NCBI GenBank assembly: GCA_022447225.1
Contig: JAKVAZ010000007.1
Location: forward strand, 360,475 to 424,474
Source: Fuerstiella sp.
Lineage (GTDB): Bacteria; Planctomycetota; Planctomycetia; Planctomycetales; Planctomycetaceae
DNA: 64,000 nucleotides
Direction of reading: 5' to 3'
The position numbers were made by a program, and so were the translations under genes. Under the pieces are notes generated by a model. It was not told the DNA's origin. It worked only from the letters and a program-made list of their open reading frames with translations, and ran no database searches. Of the stretch, positions 55,806 through 64,000 are shown one piece after another. Numbering within the stretch: position 1 is the first letter of the stretch; each line of letters opens with the position of its first letter.

Positions 55806-56588
55806 TTACACAACCTCGGTACGGTTTCCTGTACAGGGACGGTACGGTGTATCGAACCCTCGATTGCCGGGAACGACGTTCAGCTGCTCGTGGAGTTGTG
55901 TGCATTGCTGCTCCCGGTCTTCTCTGAGTCGGCGGAGGTCGCTGCACCAGCCTGCCTCACTGCAACTGCGATGGCCGAGGACGTTGTTTAGTTCCAAGGG
56001 ATCAGCCAGCAGGTCGTAAGCTCCGTCGCCGTATTCCGTGTCGCTCAGGTAAGCATGAGTTGTCGTTCGTACACCCTGTACCAGTTCTTTGCGTCGTCCG
56101 GCGCTGCAGGTGCCGGTGGGAAACGTGTTATGTCCCAGCAATTCTCCCCTGTAATTTCCGACCTGTGCGAACACCGCCTCGTGAAGTGGCTGTCGGGTTC
56201 CCGCACGTAACCATGCCAGCAGGTCTTTGCCCTGTGCGTAGTCGGGAACGTTCAGTCCTGCCAGGTTCAGCATGGTCGGAAACAGATCGACTGACTGAAC
56301 CAATCCCTGGACCGTTTCATTTCGCGGTGCAGTGATTCCCGGTGAGGTGCGCTGAGAAGTGGTACATGCAGCAGACACTCGTACGGTACCTCGCACTTTT
56401 CGAACAGACCTTTTTCGCCCATGAAGTTTCCATGATCGGAGCTGACCACATACGCATCGCGGAACACAATCGCCTTATTCGCGAGGCCCCGTGTCGCGGG
56501 GCACTTGACCAGAAGGTGCACCGTACACACCGGTTGCCGACACTTTCTGCCGTCCCGGTGTGATGTAGAGAATGTTGGGTTTCGGCAT
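55806..56588 (-). pseudogene. Decayed sulfatase with internal deletion and frameshift
   Basis: Reading leftward from the ATG at 56588, the first 37 codons read MPKPNILYITPGRQ and SATGVYG, a clear sulfatase N-terminus (normally PNILYIMTDQQ), ending at a stop at 56475-56477. In another frame at about 56460-56335 lies VVSSDHGNFMGEKGLFEK and HVPLLSAP, from the later half of sulfatases. From about 56335 a third frame continues with VQSVDLFPTMLNLAGL and the C-terminal region to 55806. The middle of the gene, including the formylglycine Cys, is missing. It lies 51 bases downstream of the propeller glycosidase-like gene. Confidence 0.85.
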
Positions 56589-56639
56589 TACTGCATCGGA
56601 ACCAGTGAAATACTGTTTGAGTGTTTCACTAGTGCCGTA

Positions 56640-58157
56640 TTATTTTTGAAACTGAAACGCATACAGTTTGCAGTCCTGCAGGTGAAAACGCAGACGGACT
56701 GCCCGGCCGGCAAGTTGGTCGAGGTCGTCTCCTGTCTGCCAGCGCACCGGCATCCGTACAGAGTTACCGTTGATGGCAACTGCATCCGCTTTGGTGAATC
56801 CTTCAACGGGCCTGTTCTGTTCATCGAGCAGTTCGACGCGGACCGACCCTCCTCCGCTGGTTTCCACGTTCAGTTCCAGATGCCGACCCGAGAATCGGAT
56901 TAATGGTGTGGTAATCCGGCCTCCACGGTAGTCTGCGTCCGCCGAGACAAAGCCATCCAGTCGAAGTACGGCTCTTCCAATACCGGTCAGATGAACTCCT
57001 TCTGCCGCCTCGTCGATGATTCCGTCGTGATCTCGATTGGAACCTACATAGTAGATCCACAACTCATCGCCCATGCGAACAGGATGCGGCATCGCCCAGA
57101 CGTATCGTGAGTCGAACGTTCCGTCCGGGCCTGTGGACATGAATGGTTTTCGCCCGCCGACCCGCTGAAAATCCTTTCCATCCCGACTGACAGCCAACCT
57201 GACATCGAAGCCCGAAGGTCCCGGTCCTTTGGCCGAACGGGATTGCCAGTGCCAAAATGCTTCGGCCAGCATGATGTAGACATCTTCAGCGCCCATACAG
57301 GGAAACACGTCAGCTCCGTAGAAGTCAACCGGTGGCTGTGGTGTGTCGGTCTCATAAGTTTCCAAATCGATTTTATCGGCTTCCATCACAATCTGTTCGT
57401 TGTCCCAGTGCTGCAGGTCATCGGATTCCAGCCGTCGTACCGTTCGATAACTGGCCTCACGTGGTGTTTTACGGAACCACTTTCGCGTGTACATAGCATA
57501 GCGCCGGATGTTTGGATCCCAGAAGACGACGGTCTGCGTGTCCCAGCCCCCAGGACCCGGATTGAGTGTGGCGAATTTCTTCCAGTGAATTCCGTCCGGC
57601 GAACTGTGCATATGCAGCTCTTTACTGGGATAAACTTTCGCCTGGTTCTTGAAGCGTTGTTCGGGAGGAGCTAGGGGGTCAATCCACACCGAACTGCCCC
57701 CGATGGGCCCTGGCAGCACCACAGAGTTTTCTTTGGAACCGTCGAGGTTGTACAGGCCGACGTTTAGCTTTTTGAAGTGGAGACCATCAGTCGATTCCGC
57801 ATAACTGATGCGAAGGTCCTGCCAGGGATCTGTAGCAACCGGCTGGCGAAAGTCATACCAGATTTTTACCTTGTCATCGTGTTTGAGGACGCTGGAATAG
57901 ATTCCGATGATATTGCCCTGTTCCCACGCCTGATCCGTTCTGAGTAATACCTTCCCGTCGCGCCGCGGAGTGTTCATGACCAGTTCAACACCCAGGCTTG
58001 AAGCGATAAAACGATCATCGACGAACAATTGTTTTCGAGTACCGATGTCGATGGCAGTTGCCGGATTTGCCTCCGCGCACGGAGCCGGGATTCCATTTAG
58101 GAACACCGGTACAAAGAATGAAATTAACAGCAAGCTGACAGATCCGCGTTTCGGCAT
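56640..58157 (-). CDS. Secreted five-bladed beta-propeller glycosidase-like protein
   Basis: The ATG at 58157 is preceded by AAGGA eight bases upstream and starts MPKRGSVSLLLISFFVPVFL, a signal peptide. The 505-residue product has a propeller fold typical of GH43/GH117-like or DUF-type sialidase/arabinanase relatives: KIWYDFRQPVA, LRISYAESTDGLHFKK, LHMHSSPDGIHWKK and ESDDLQHWDNEQIVM as successive blade motifs, then a jelly-roll C-terminus (about 415-505). No definitive catalytic triad can be read, so activity is uncertain. With the adjacent decayed sulfatase it fits a polysaccharide-degrading locus. Confidence 0.78.
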   Translation of the reverse strand: MPKRGSVSLLLISFFVPVFLNGIPAPCAEANPATAIDIGTRKQLFVDDRFIASSLGVELVMNTPRRDGKVLLRTDQAWEQGNIIGIYSSVLKHDDKVKIWYDFRQPVATDPWQDLRISYAESTDGLHFKKLNVGLYNLDGSKENSVVLPGPIGGSSVWIDPLAPPEQRFKNQAKVYPSKELHMHSSPDGIHWKKFATLNPGPGGWDTQTVVFWDPNIRRYAMYTRKWFRKTPREASYRTVRRLESDDLQHWDNEQIVMEADKIDLETYETDTPQPPVDFYGADVFPCMGAEDVYIMLAEAFWHWQSRSAKGPGPSGFDVRLAVSRDGKDFQRVGGRKPFMSTGPDGTFDSRYVWAMPHPVRMGDELWIYYVGSNRDHDGIIDEAAEGVHLTGIGRAVLRLDGFVSADADYRGGRITTPLIRFSGRHLELNVETSGGGSVRVELLDEQNRPVEGFTKADAVAINGNSVRMPVRWQTGDDLDQLAGRAVRLRFHLQDCKLYAFQFQK

Positions 58158-58339
58158 TTCCTGATTCCTTAAGAGTTCACCCGTCAAAAACAATCCCTGA
58201 CAGTTCCCTGTCAGGCACTCATGTCATCGGATCCGTTCGGTCAGTCCTCCGGCGCTGGAACCGGTGACCGGGGCAATGTTGTCGGTATGGATACGATCGA
58301 CTGATAGGATTTTTAGGTGTGTGATTGAGTTGATCGCAT

Positions 58340-59065
58340 TCATTGTTCCGGACGGTCCTGTTGCATCAGCAGTTCGGCCAGCTTGTCCGGAGCGGTAATC
58401 ATGGCATCGTGTCCGGTTGCCAGTTCCGAATACGTCCACGAGTTATCGTGCTGAACGCGGCCGGCAAACTGGTCGAAAACACCGACTGCCGGATCACTGC
58501 AGTAGATGTAACTGTTCGCAATGTGCGACGTTTCGGGATTGCCCAGCTGGACAGTGTCACTTTTGGTTTTCAGTGGATGCGGTGTTAATCTTGGGCGGAC
58601 CCAGGCCAGATCCTCCTCATCGGTTACCCCAAACGCTTCTACCGGAAAAATGCACGGCAGCCGAAAGCCATCACCGTCTGTTTCTGTCTTTTCCTCAAAC
58701 AGCTGCCAGACTTCCGGTGGTTGATAGTCAGCGAGCGATTTGCCGTCTTCCGGTACAAATGCGTCCAGGTAAACCATACGGGCGATGCGATCAGCAGCCC
58801 TTGTAGCCACACCCGCGATGACCATTCCCGCGTAGCTGTGTCCGACCAAAATCACCTGTCGCAGGTCTTCAAACTCCAGTACTCCCAACACGTCCTGGAT
58901 GTGTGTTTCCAGTCCGACATCTCTGGTCATCAGGTGCTGACGTTCTCCCAGTCCGGTCAGTGTCGGCGTGAAGACGTCATGACCCGCTGCTTTCAACAAC
59001 GATGACACTCGTTTCCAGCACCATCCTCCGTGCCAGGCACCATGTACCAGCAGGTAGGTTGACAT
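58340..59065 (-). CDS. Alpha/beta-hydrolase fold protein
   Basis: The ATG at 59065 is preceded by AGGAGA five bases upstream and begins MSTYLLVHGAWHGGWCW, 241 residues. HGAWHGGWCW forms the oxyanion-hole region, the nucleophile elbow is GHSYAG near residue 82, an acid in the FDQFAGRV region and a late His in ATGHDAM near residue 222. The pattern is like plant salicylate/methyl-ester hydrolases and related bacterial esterases. No signal peptide is present. Substrate unknown. Confidence 0.87.
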   Translation of the reverse strand: MSTYLLVHGAWHGGWCWKRVSSLLKAAGHDVFTPTLTGLGERQHLMTRDVGLETHIQDVLGVLEFEDLRQVILVGHSYAGMVIAGVATRAADRIARMVYLDAFVPEDGKSLADYQPPEVWQLFEEKTETDGDGFRLPCIFPVEAFGVTDEEDLAWVRPRLTPHPLKTKSDTVQLGNPETSHIANSYIYCSDPAVGVFDQFAGRVQHDNSWTYSELATGHDAMITAPDKLAELLMQQDRPEQ

Positions 59066-59832
59066 GCTATTCTCCTTAATGTGCATTGAAATCAGGGATC
59101 CCGTATTGAATCGCTGTCGTTGAGAAACTCAATCTCCACGATGGAGACGTCCTGCAACAAAATACAGTCCGTCCACTGGTGGCTGAAATGATCGACAGTG
59201 ATGTCTTTGATTTTTCCGGTCATTTCCCAGCGTTGTGTTAATCCATGGGCCGATTTGCGGTGTTTCCGATTTCGTTCTGAGTCTAACAGACTGGATTGAC
59301 ACACTGGATATCTCAGGCCACCTTTATGCTTTGCAAGCAATCACGATAATTTCAAACGGCCGGTGTTTGAGTGGTCCTGGATCCCGTGGACCTGAATTGG
59401 ATTTTTTACCGGAGTTCGCCATCACCGGTTTCTGTATGGGTACGTGAGAGAATGAAACAGGCGATGAACTGTTGAGAGAACACCCTGAGAACGTTTGTGG
59501 GATTCCATTTTTGGAAAGCCGAGGGGAAAATATACGTGACACAAAACTCGTTTTCCCCGCCACGTTTTTCGCAGACTGTCCCGGAGAGTAACGAATGTCA
59601 CTGGCCCGGGTGATGTTCGCTTCCACAGCAAAAGATTGTCGAACGCCGACTGTTGCCGGAAAAGAACCGGTCGGACAATCAGTGATCGTGTTAGTTGCCA
59701 CTGGATTTTAACGCCGGTATCCTGCCGGCTCGTGTGACCGTGTTCTGCGTGGTTCCAACCGTTACTTCCGGGACTCACAGTGATTCAGGTACCGGTGTCA
59801 GTCGATTCGGCCCGAGGTGAAAGAACGTCTAC
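59066..59832. other. Intergenic region before the Gfo/Idh gene
   Basis: About 770 bases. Candidate frames at 59092-59340, 59324-59701 and 59422-59778 on the minus strand have no protein-like composition, so I leave them out. Nothing else is recognised; the promoters of both flanking genes must lie here. Confidence 0.4.
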
Positions 59833-61038
59833 ATGGACATCGAAACAACAAATGGTTCACTCTGTCGTAAACTGAGAATGGCTCTGGTCGGAGGAGGACA
59901 GGGAGCGTTTATTGGCCGTGTTCATGCGACGGCAGCAGTGCTGGACAACCGGGCATCACTGGTTGCCGGTGCGCTCTCGTCGAATGCTGAACGTGCTAAA
60001 GCATCAGCTGCATCGTACGACATCAGTGAATCGCGAGCCTATGAGTCCGTCACTGAATTGATTAACAGTGAATTGTCGCTGCCCGCAGATGAGCGTGTTG
60101 ATTTTTTGAGTATTGCGACTCCGAATCATACTCACTTCGATATTGCCAGGTCTGCAGTTGAAGCGGGCTTTAACGTAATCTGCGACAAGCCAATGACATT
60201 TGATTTTGCTCAGGCGGAAGAGCTTGTGCAAGCTGTGGAAGCCAGCGGTGTCGTGTTTGCAGTGAGTCACAACTACACGGGTTATCCACTTGTTCGCCAG
60301 GCTCGCGAAATGATCTTGAACGGTGAACTGGGAGAGATTCAGGCCATCCGTTCCAGTTACATTCAGGGCTGGCTCAGAACACGGCTGGAAGATGAAGACC
60401 AGAAACAGGCAGCATGGCGCACCGATCCCAACAGGTCGGGGGCAGCCGGAGCGTTCGGTGATATTGGAACGCATGCCTATAATCTTGGTCGCTACATGAC
60501 CGGGTTGCTGCCGGAAGAACTGTCGTGCCATCTGAAGATATTCGCTCCGGGGCGCAAACTGGACGATTACGGTCATGCCGTCATCCGTTATGAAAACGGA
60601 GCATTGGGCACGGTTACGGCGAGTCAGATCTCCCATGGTCGCGAGAATGATCTGTCTATCGAGGTGGATGGCACGAAGGGAGCTTTGTTCTGGAGGCAGG
60701 AAGAGCCGAATATGATGATTGTTCGCCGGAACGGCGAGCCTCACAGGATGTATACACGCGATCCGAATGCTCCTTTCATGAATGATTCAGGTGCCAGTGC
60801 GTGTCGTCTGCCGTCCGGACATCCGGAAGCGTTCTTTGAAGCATTTGCCAACGTGTATCGCTCAGCCTACGACGCTATGATTAACCGTGCCTCGGGGGCA
60901 GCCGTTGAGCCAAAGGATACGATTTATCCTAACGTCTACGATGGAGCGGAAGGTATGCTGTTCATTGAGAAGTCTGTTGCCAGCAGTGCTGACAACGGTG
61001 CGTGGGTTTCCTGCAACTATCCAGGCTCCCGACGATAG
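59833..61038 (+). CDS. Gfo/Idh/MocA-family oxidoreductase
   Basis: A 401-residue NAD(P)-dependent oxidoreductase. The Rossmann motif [12 protein letters not shown] is at about residues 17-28, the conserved CDKPMTF near residue 118, and [13 protein letters not shown] near 210. There is no Tat signal, unlike many planctomycete relatives, so it is cytoplasmic. Members act on sugars or inositol-type polyols; the substrate is not predictable. The neighbour downstream, on the opposite strand, is a Tat-exported orphan. Confidence 0.93.
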   Translation: MDIETTNGSLCRKLRMALVGGGQGAFIGRVHATAAVLDNRASLVAGALSSNAERAKASAASYDISESRAYESVTELINSELSLPADERVDFLSIATPNHTHFDIARSAVEAGFNVICDKPMTFDFAQAEELVQAVEASGVVFAVSHNYTGYPLVRQAREMILNGELGEIQAIRSSYIQGWLRTRLEDEDQKQAAWRTDPNRSGAAGAFGDIGTHAYNLGRYMTGLLPEELSCHLKIFAPGRKLDDYGHAVIRYENGALGTVTASQISHGRENDLSIEVDGTKGALFWRQEEPNMMIVRRNGEPHRMYTRDPNAPFMNDSGASACRLPSGHPEAFFEAFANVYRSAYDAMINRASGAAVEPKDTIYPNVYDGAEGMLFIEKSVASSADNGAWVSCNYPGSRR

Positions 61039-61204
61039 TTTGTGTCGGCATGGGAAATGTTTGGTCATCGTCAGTCAGCACTGTTTACATATCTGATCAG
61101 TCGGTCGGCACCAGCCATGCTGTGAGGATTAAGATACAGTCAATTACGGCGACCGTAAAAAAAGAGTGGGAGTCGTGAAGGCCGGGCAATACTCAATGCC
61201 AGTC

Positions 61205-62494
61205 CTATGTTCGGGCATAAGTGGACTCACGCGGCGTCTGATACCTTACATTCAGGTGAGGTGTTTCCAGTTGTTTTTGTCCTGTTCCCAAAGATCGGCA
61301 CCCCGCTTCAACCAGTCCGCCTGTTAGCAGTGTTCTCTCTATCGGATATGGTGCCGTGCCGGTCAGGAAGGTTTGCTCAGCTTTGGACATCAATGCCGCA
61401 GAATAAGTCACATTCGGTTTGGCTGGCAGATAGAACAATGTTGACAGCGGTTCAGTCTGCCCTCTGAGTCTGGCAGCGAATGTGAAATCACTGACCAGGC
61501 CATTCATTAGTAGCATCGTTGCCCTGACACCATCTGCATATTCAAATCGGTACAGGATGGGATCACTGACCCACTTGCGAATCTGATCGGGGGTCGGGTA
61601 TCGATGGCTGAAGGAATCCGGCTGGGCCAGTGTCTGGCTTCGCGACAGACAAGCTTCAAACAGTTGCGGATCCCATCCCCCGTCAACCCAGTTTTCATTT
61701 TTCATTGCCTGCCAAACCGAATCACCCTGCAGTGCCTGTATGGATACGACACCCGTTTCACCTCCGCGTCGTCGCTCAGCCATACACTGTATGACTTCGA
61801 GTGCGTGAAAGTCATAGCTGTCAATCCTTCCTCTGGCGACACACATCAATTCCTGCACCTCTGCCCCGTAAGGAAGATCGACGTCCGGCATTCGCCAGGT
61901 TACCGGTAATGAGGATCCGGCATTCAAAGCAAAGTCCAGTTCGTGCGAGACGTCCACCATTTCTTTTGCCCAGTCCCATTTCCACGACAGGTGCTTGTCA
62001 TTAAAGACGGGCAACGATCGGCCTTCCTGCCGAAAAACATCCGTCACCTGGCTGAAGAATTCGTAGCGAGGGTACTGAGTCTGCTGATATTCATTTTTAG
62101 GATAGTCGCCGTGTTCGCCGATGATCAGCACTGCATCGACGGCCAACTCCGGGCCGCCACATCGCAGCGTTTCTGCGATACTGGAATAGATCGGGAATCC
62201 GAATTCCTGAGATCGCTGACGACTGAGGTCACTCTTTGGTGTCTGATCAACATAAGCGCTAACCACATCAAACGGTGGATGATGCCAGCGGCCATTGACC
62301 GGGTAGCCCACGAGGAAACGTTCTGCCATGTGCCAGGCATGGGAGGGGTACCGCCATACGGTCGTGACAACCGCAAGACGCTTCCTGCGAGTCATCAGGC
62401 TGCTTTCGGTAGCGCGCATTGATCCGGCGGCAAAGAGTCCGGCGGCAGTGGAGCCCAGAAATTTTCGTCGTGTGACCATCGTCAGTTGTTTCAT
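61205..62494 (-). CDS. Tat-exported conserved protein of unknown function
   Basis: The chosen ATG at 62494 gives MKQLTMVTRRKFLGSTAAG, a twin-arginine signal, and about 429 residues; the ATG at 62479 is also possible. The mature part contains VVTTVWRYPSHAWHMAERF, YVDQTP, LIIGEHGDYPKNEYQQTQYPR, VFNDKHLSWKWDWAKEMV and GSSLPVTWR, which I recall from uncharacterised planctomycete proteins. No fold or catalytic motif is assigned. It lies 166 bases from the Gfo/Idh gene on the opposite strand, and both may belong to a sugar-related pathway, which is inferred. Confidence 0.8.
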   Translation of the reverse strand: MKQLTMVTRRKFLGSTAAGLFAAGSMRATESSLMTRRKRLAVVTTVWRYPSHAWHMAERFLVGYPVNGRWHHPPFDVVSAYVDQTPKSDLSRQRSQEFGFPIYSSIAETLRCGGPELAVDAVLIIGEHGDYPKNEYQQTQYPRYEFFSQVTDVFRQEGRSLPVFNDKHLSWKWDWAKEMVDVSHELDFALNAGSSLPVTWRMPDVDLPYGAEVQELMCVARGRIDSYDFHALEVIQCMAERRRGGETGVVSIQALQGDSVWQAMKNENWVDGGWDPQLFEACLSRSQTLAQPDSFSHRYPTPDQIRKWVSDPILYRFEYADGVRATMLLMNGLVSDFTFAARLRGQTEPLSTLFYLPAKPNVTYSAALMSKAEQTFLTGTAPYPIERTLLTGGLVEAGCRSLGTGQKQLETPHLNVRYQTPRESTYART

Positions 62495-62994
62495 TACATT
62501 GAAGGATACAGGCAAACTGATCTGACCTGACTGCAAATGTTTGAACACTCAGCCGGCGAACCAGTCCGGAATCATTGAGTACAAATGTGTTCAATCGGTG
62601 CCGCATTATCGGAACCGGATTTGTGGAACACATAGATATGCACAGCAGGTGCCCGGTGAAAACCCGGGTGACAACTTATTATAAGGCCACTGTACGACAG
62701 TCGGACACCCGCAGGCCATTCCGGATCTGCAGGTACCGCATTTTTTTATCTCACATAATTTCTGAATCCGTGACATCCTGGTGAGGATTTTTTCGAGCCG
62801 ATATTGCATAGCGCTGGAGCGAATGGTGCGACAATTGCTGTTCCAGTGCACCCCCTGACTTGTGTTGCTCCCGAACCGTCCTCGTCCGGGACTGACCATG
62901 CGATGTCAAACCGGCGTGCAATTTGAACTCAACCGTCGTCAATTACTCTGGGGATCTCGACATCTGTCGGACGATCGATCCTGCGGCGTTGTGT
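62495..62994. other. Intergenic region before the last membrane-protein gene
   Basis: 500 bases on the upstream side of the Tat-protein gene. No convincing ORF, RNA gene or terminator is recognised. Confidence 0.4.
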
Positions 62995-63984
62995 TTAAAA
63001 CACACTGTCCGGAAGTTGACGTTCGTCAGCAGTCGCCGCTGATTCAAGCTGAAGCAGGGTTTCCCGGGGCGTTTCCATGTGGACACCTTCGAATGAGGGT
63101 GAAACCGGTAACCGTGTGAGTTGGTGTGACCGCTGACTGCGATTTGCGGCGTCACTGGCCGTAAAACTCCAGATAACCAACCCCAGTGTTCCACATGTAA
63201 TCAGGGCCAGCCAGACCAGCCACGGTGTTAACCGATCGGCCCGGGAACCAGCGGCGCCGGGAAGTTGTACTCCTGAAATCGTTCCTGCCAGGAACAGCGG
63301 AGCAATGCTGAGTCCGCTGTCCGTACCCGACGCATAAGCCTCTCGCTTAAAAAAGTAGCCCGAAACAGTTACCTCAGGCGGATGCTGTTCAAACTTCGTT
63401 GAAAACGGAAGATCGGCTGTGGCAGAACGAGCCACCACATGAACCAGCCCGTCACCGGAATCCTGCAGGGTTATCCAGGCATCAACGACTTCACCATACT
63501 CCGCTGACGGATTTGTCAGTGTTTCTCTGGTTAGACGCCGAAGCGTTCCGGTTAGTTTCCATGGACGTCCCCGACATTCTTCGGGGGCGTCCATGAATTG
63601 TGCATACCGTGCTTTTGGAAGTGTGCGAATTTGTTTTTCAGTCAGTCGGTTGGCAAGCTCCATGGAAACAAACCATGCCGTGGTTTCATCCGAACTCACC
63701 CCAATCTGGTTGTCTGAGATGGAACGAATCAGATCCTCGCGAAGAACCTGGACCTCAGCTTTGCCCGGTTCCGGACGAAAAACGGTATGATTCAGTCTGG
63801 GGTGATCGTCGGCTGTTGTGTTGGCCGCGGAAGTGTCCGGGAACAGCTTTGCCCAGAATTCGGCCTTTCCGGCAATCCGACTGCCAATCAGGACCAGGCC
63901 AAGAGTCATCAGCATCAGCATCAGCCGAAGCTGGTGCTTCCGGGTAATCAGGCCCCTTGGCCGTTCTTTCGTTCGAAACCGCAA
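62995..63984 (-). CDS. Two-pass membrane protein of unknown function
   Basis: A 329-residue frame starting with TTG at 63984, directly limited by an in-frame TAA upstream; an ATG-start further in (codon 22, MLMLMTLGL) is possible. Hydrophobic segments are at about 19-39 and 252-275, with a large extracytoplasmic-type domain between (LITDQLHP-like stretches are absent; it includes YAQFMDAPEECRGRPWKLTG and VDAWITLQDSGDGLVHVVA). The C-terminus is cytoplasmic and Arg/Glu-rich. The family is unrecognised, though similar proteins occur in planctomycetes. Its upstream context lies outside the window. Confidence 0.75.
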   Translation of the reverse strand: MRFRTKERPRGLITRKHQLRLMLMLMTLGLVLIGSRIAGKAEFWAKLFPDTSAANTTADDHPRLNHTVFRPEPGKAEVQVLREDLIRSISDNQIGVSSDETTAWFVSMELANRLTEKQIRTLPKARYAQFMDAPEECRGRPWKLTGTLRRLTRETLTNPSAEYGEVVDAWITLQDSGDGLVHVVARSATADLPFSTKFEQHPPEVTVSGYFFKREAYASGTDSGLSIAPLFLAGTISGVQLPGAAGSRADRLTPWLVWLALITCGTLGLVIWSFTASDAANRSQRSHQLTRLPVSPSFEGVHMETPRETLLQLESAATADERQLPDSVF

Positions 63985-64000
63985 CCCGACTTACCCTGTG

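Noticed and set aside
59092-59778. Several minus-strand frames of 80 to 125 codons before the Gfo/Idh gene.
   Set aside because: They overlap one another in different frames and show no domain or signal sequence.
61160-61180. Hairpin (TTACGG and CCGTAA) followed by a run of A, between the Gfo/Idh gene and the Tat-protein gene.
   Set aside because: On neither strand does a T tract follow the stem on the 3' side, so it is not an intrinsic terminator for either neighbour.
1-64000. tRNA, rRNA, CRISPR arrays, insertion sequences and phage genes.
   Set aside because: None was recognised by eye: no clear T-arm/acceptor combination, no regularly spaced direct repeats and no transposase or integrase motif.

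Overview
The window is a bacterial chromosome segment from a member of the Planctomycetota, most likely a free-living, polysaccharide- and sulfate-ester-degrading lineage of the Planctomycetales type. The assignment rests on gene families that are largely or typically planctomycetal: a DUF1501 / DUF1549-DUF1553 operon with PPC-domain and cytochrome-type PQQ proteins, a MoxR-DUF58-BatA-VWA cluster headed by a DUF4175-like membrane protein, formylglycine-type sulfatases, Gfo/Idh/MocA oxidoreductases, Tat-exported conserved proteins of unknown function, and a Cys/Gly-rich secreted protein. I recognise no rRNA, tRNA, CRISPR array, insertion sequence, prophage or integrase. Genus cannot be assigned from sequence reading alone.

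Layout. 1-8090: a DUF4175-like membrane protein (partial, minus) diverges from moxR, DUF58, a BatA-like gene and a large VWA / glutamine-amidotransferase-like membrane protein, a presumed AAA+/VWA assembly or stress module. 8135-13637: a secreted prenyltransferase-fold protein, purH, a small membrane protein, a diadenylate (c-di-AMP) cyclase homologue that looks leaderless, and ruvX. 13143-20229 (minus): a probable transcription unit with a giant membrane protein of unknown function, a YihX-like HAD phosphatase, an NHLRC2-like thioredoxin/NHL protein and ruvX. 20542-25794 (plus): Cys-rich secreted protein, M1-family metallopeptidase, DUF6702-like protein, trpA. 25856-28528: HtrA/DegQ-type protease diverging from rnc, with a perfect palindrome between them. 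28628-29596: SMP-30-like protein. 29803-40187 (minus): a five-gene planctomycete operon (PPC protein, DUF1549/DUF1553 protein, DUF1501 protein, PKD/DOMON-like protein, PQQ sugar dehydrogenase-cytochrome c fusion) with overlapping or closely spaced genes. 40914-46462 (plus): a membrane protein coupled to an RluA-family pseudouridine synthase, an FAH-family dehydratase-like enzyme, a cupin, a small CxxC membrane protein and a GH13 enzyme. 46454-50415 (minus): 3-hydroxyacyl-CoA dehydrogenase, NAD-dependent epimerase-like SDR, arylsulfatase. 51368-55627 (plus): a three-gene molybdenum enzyme operon (four-cluster Fe-S protein, molybdopterin oxidoreductase, TorD-like chaperone). 55806-58157 (minus): a decayed sulfatase downstream of a secreted five-bladed propeller glycosidase-like protein. 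58340-63984: alpha/beta hydrolase, Gfo/Idh/MocA oxidoreductase, a Tat-exported protein of unknown function, and a membrane protein of unknown function.

Points most worth a second look: the Fe-S subunit has a Cys-to-His change inside one cluster motif; the c-di-AMP cyclase homologue has an RHW in place of the usual RHR motif and an N-terminal domain resembling a pyruvate-kinase C-terminal domain; the RNase III has Ala where a metal-binding Asp is expected; a sulfatase has lost its catalytic core by internal deletion; the giant membrane protein has no recognisable family; and several perfect inverted repeats sit in divergent promoter regions. I do not see one obviously new multi-gene system. 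The best candidates are the four-gene unit 13143-20229 and the anchor-less molybdoenzyme operon.
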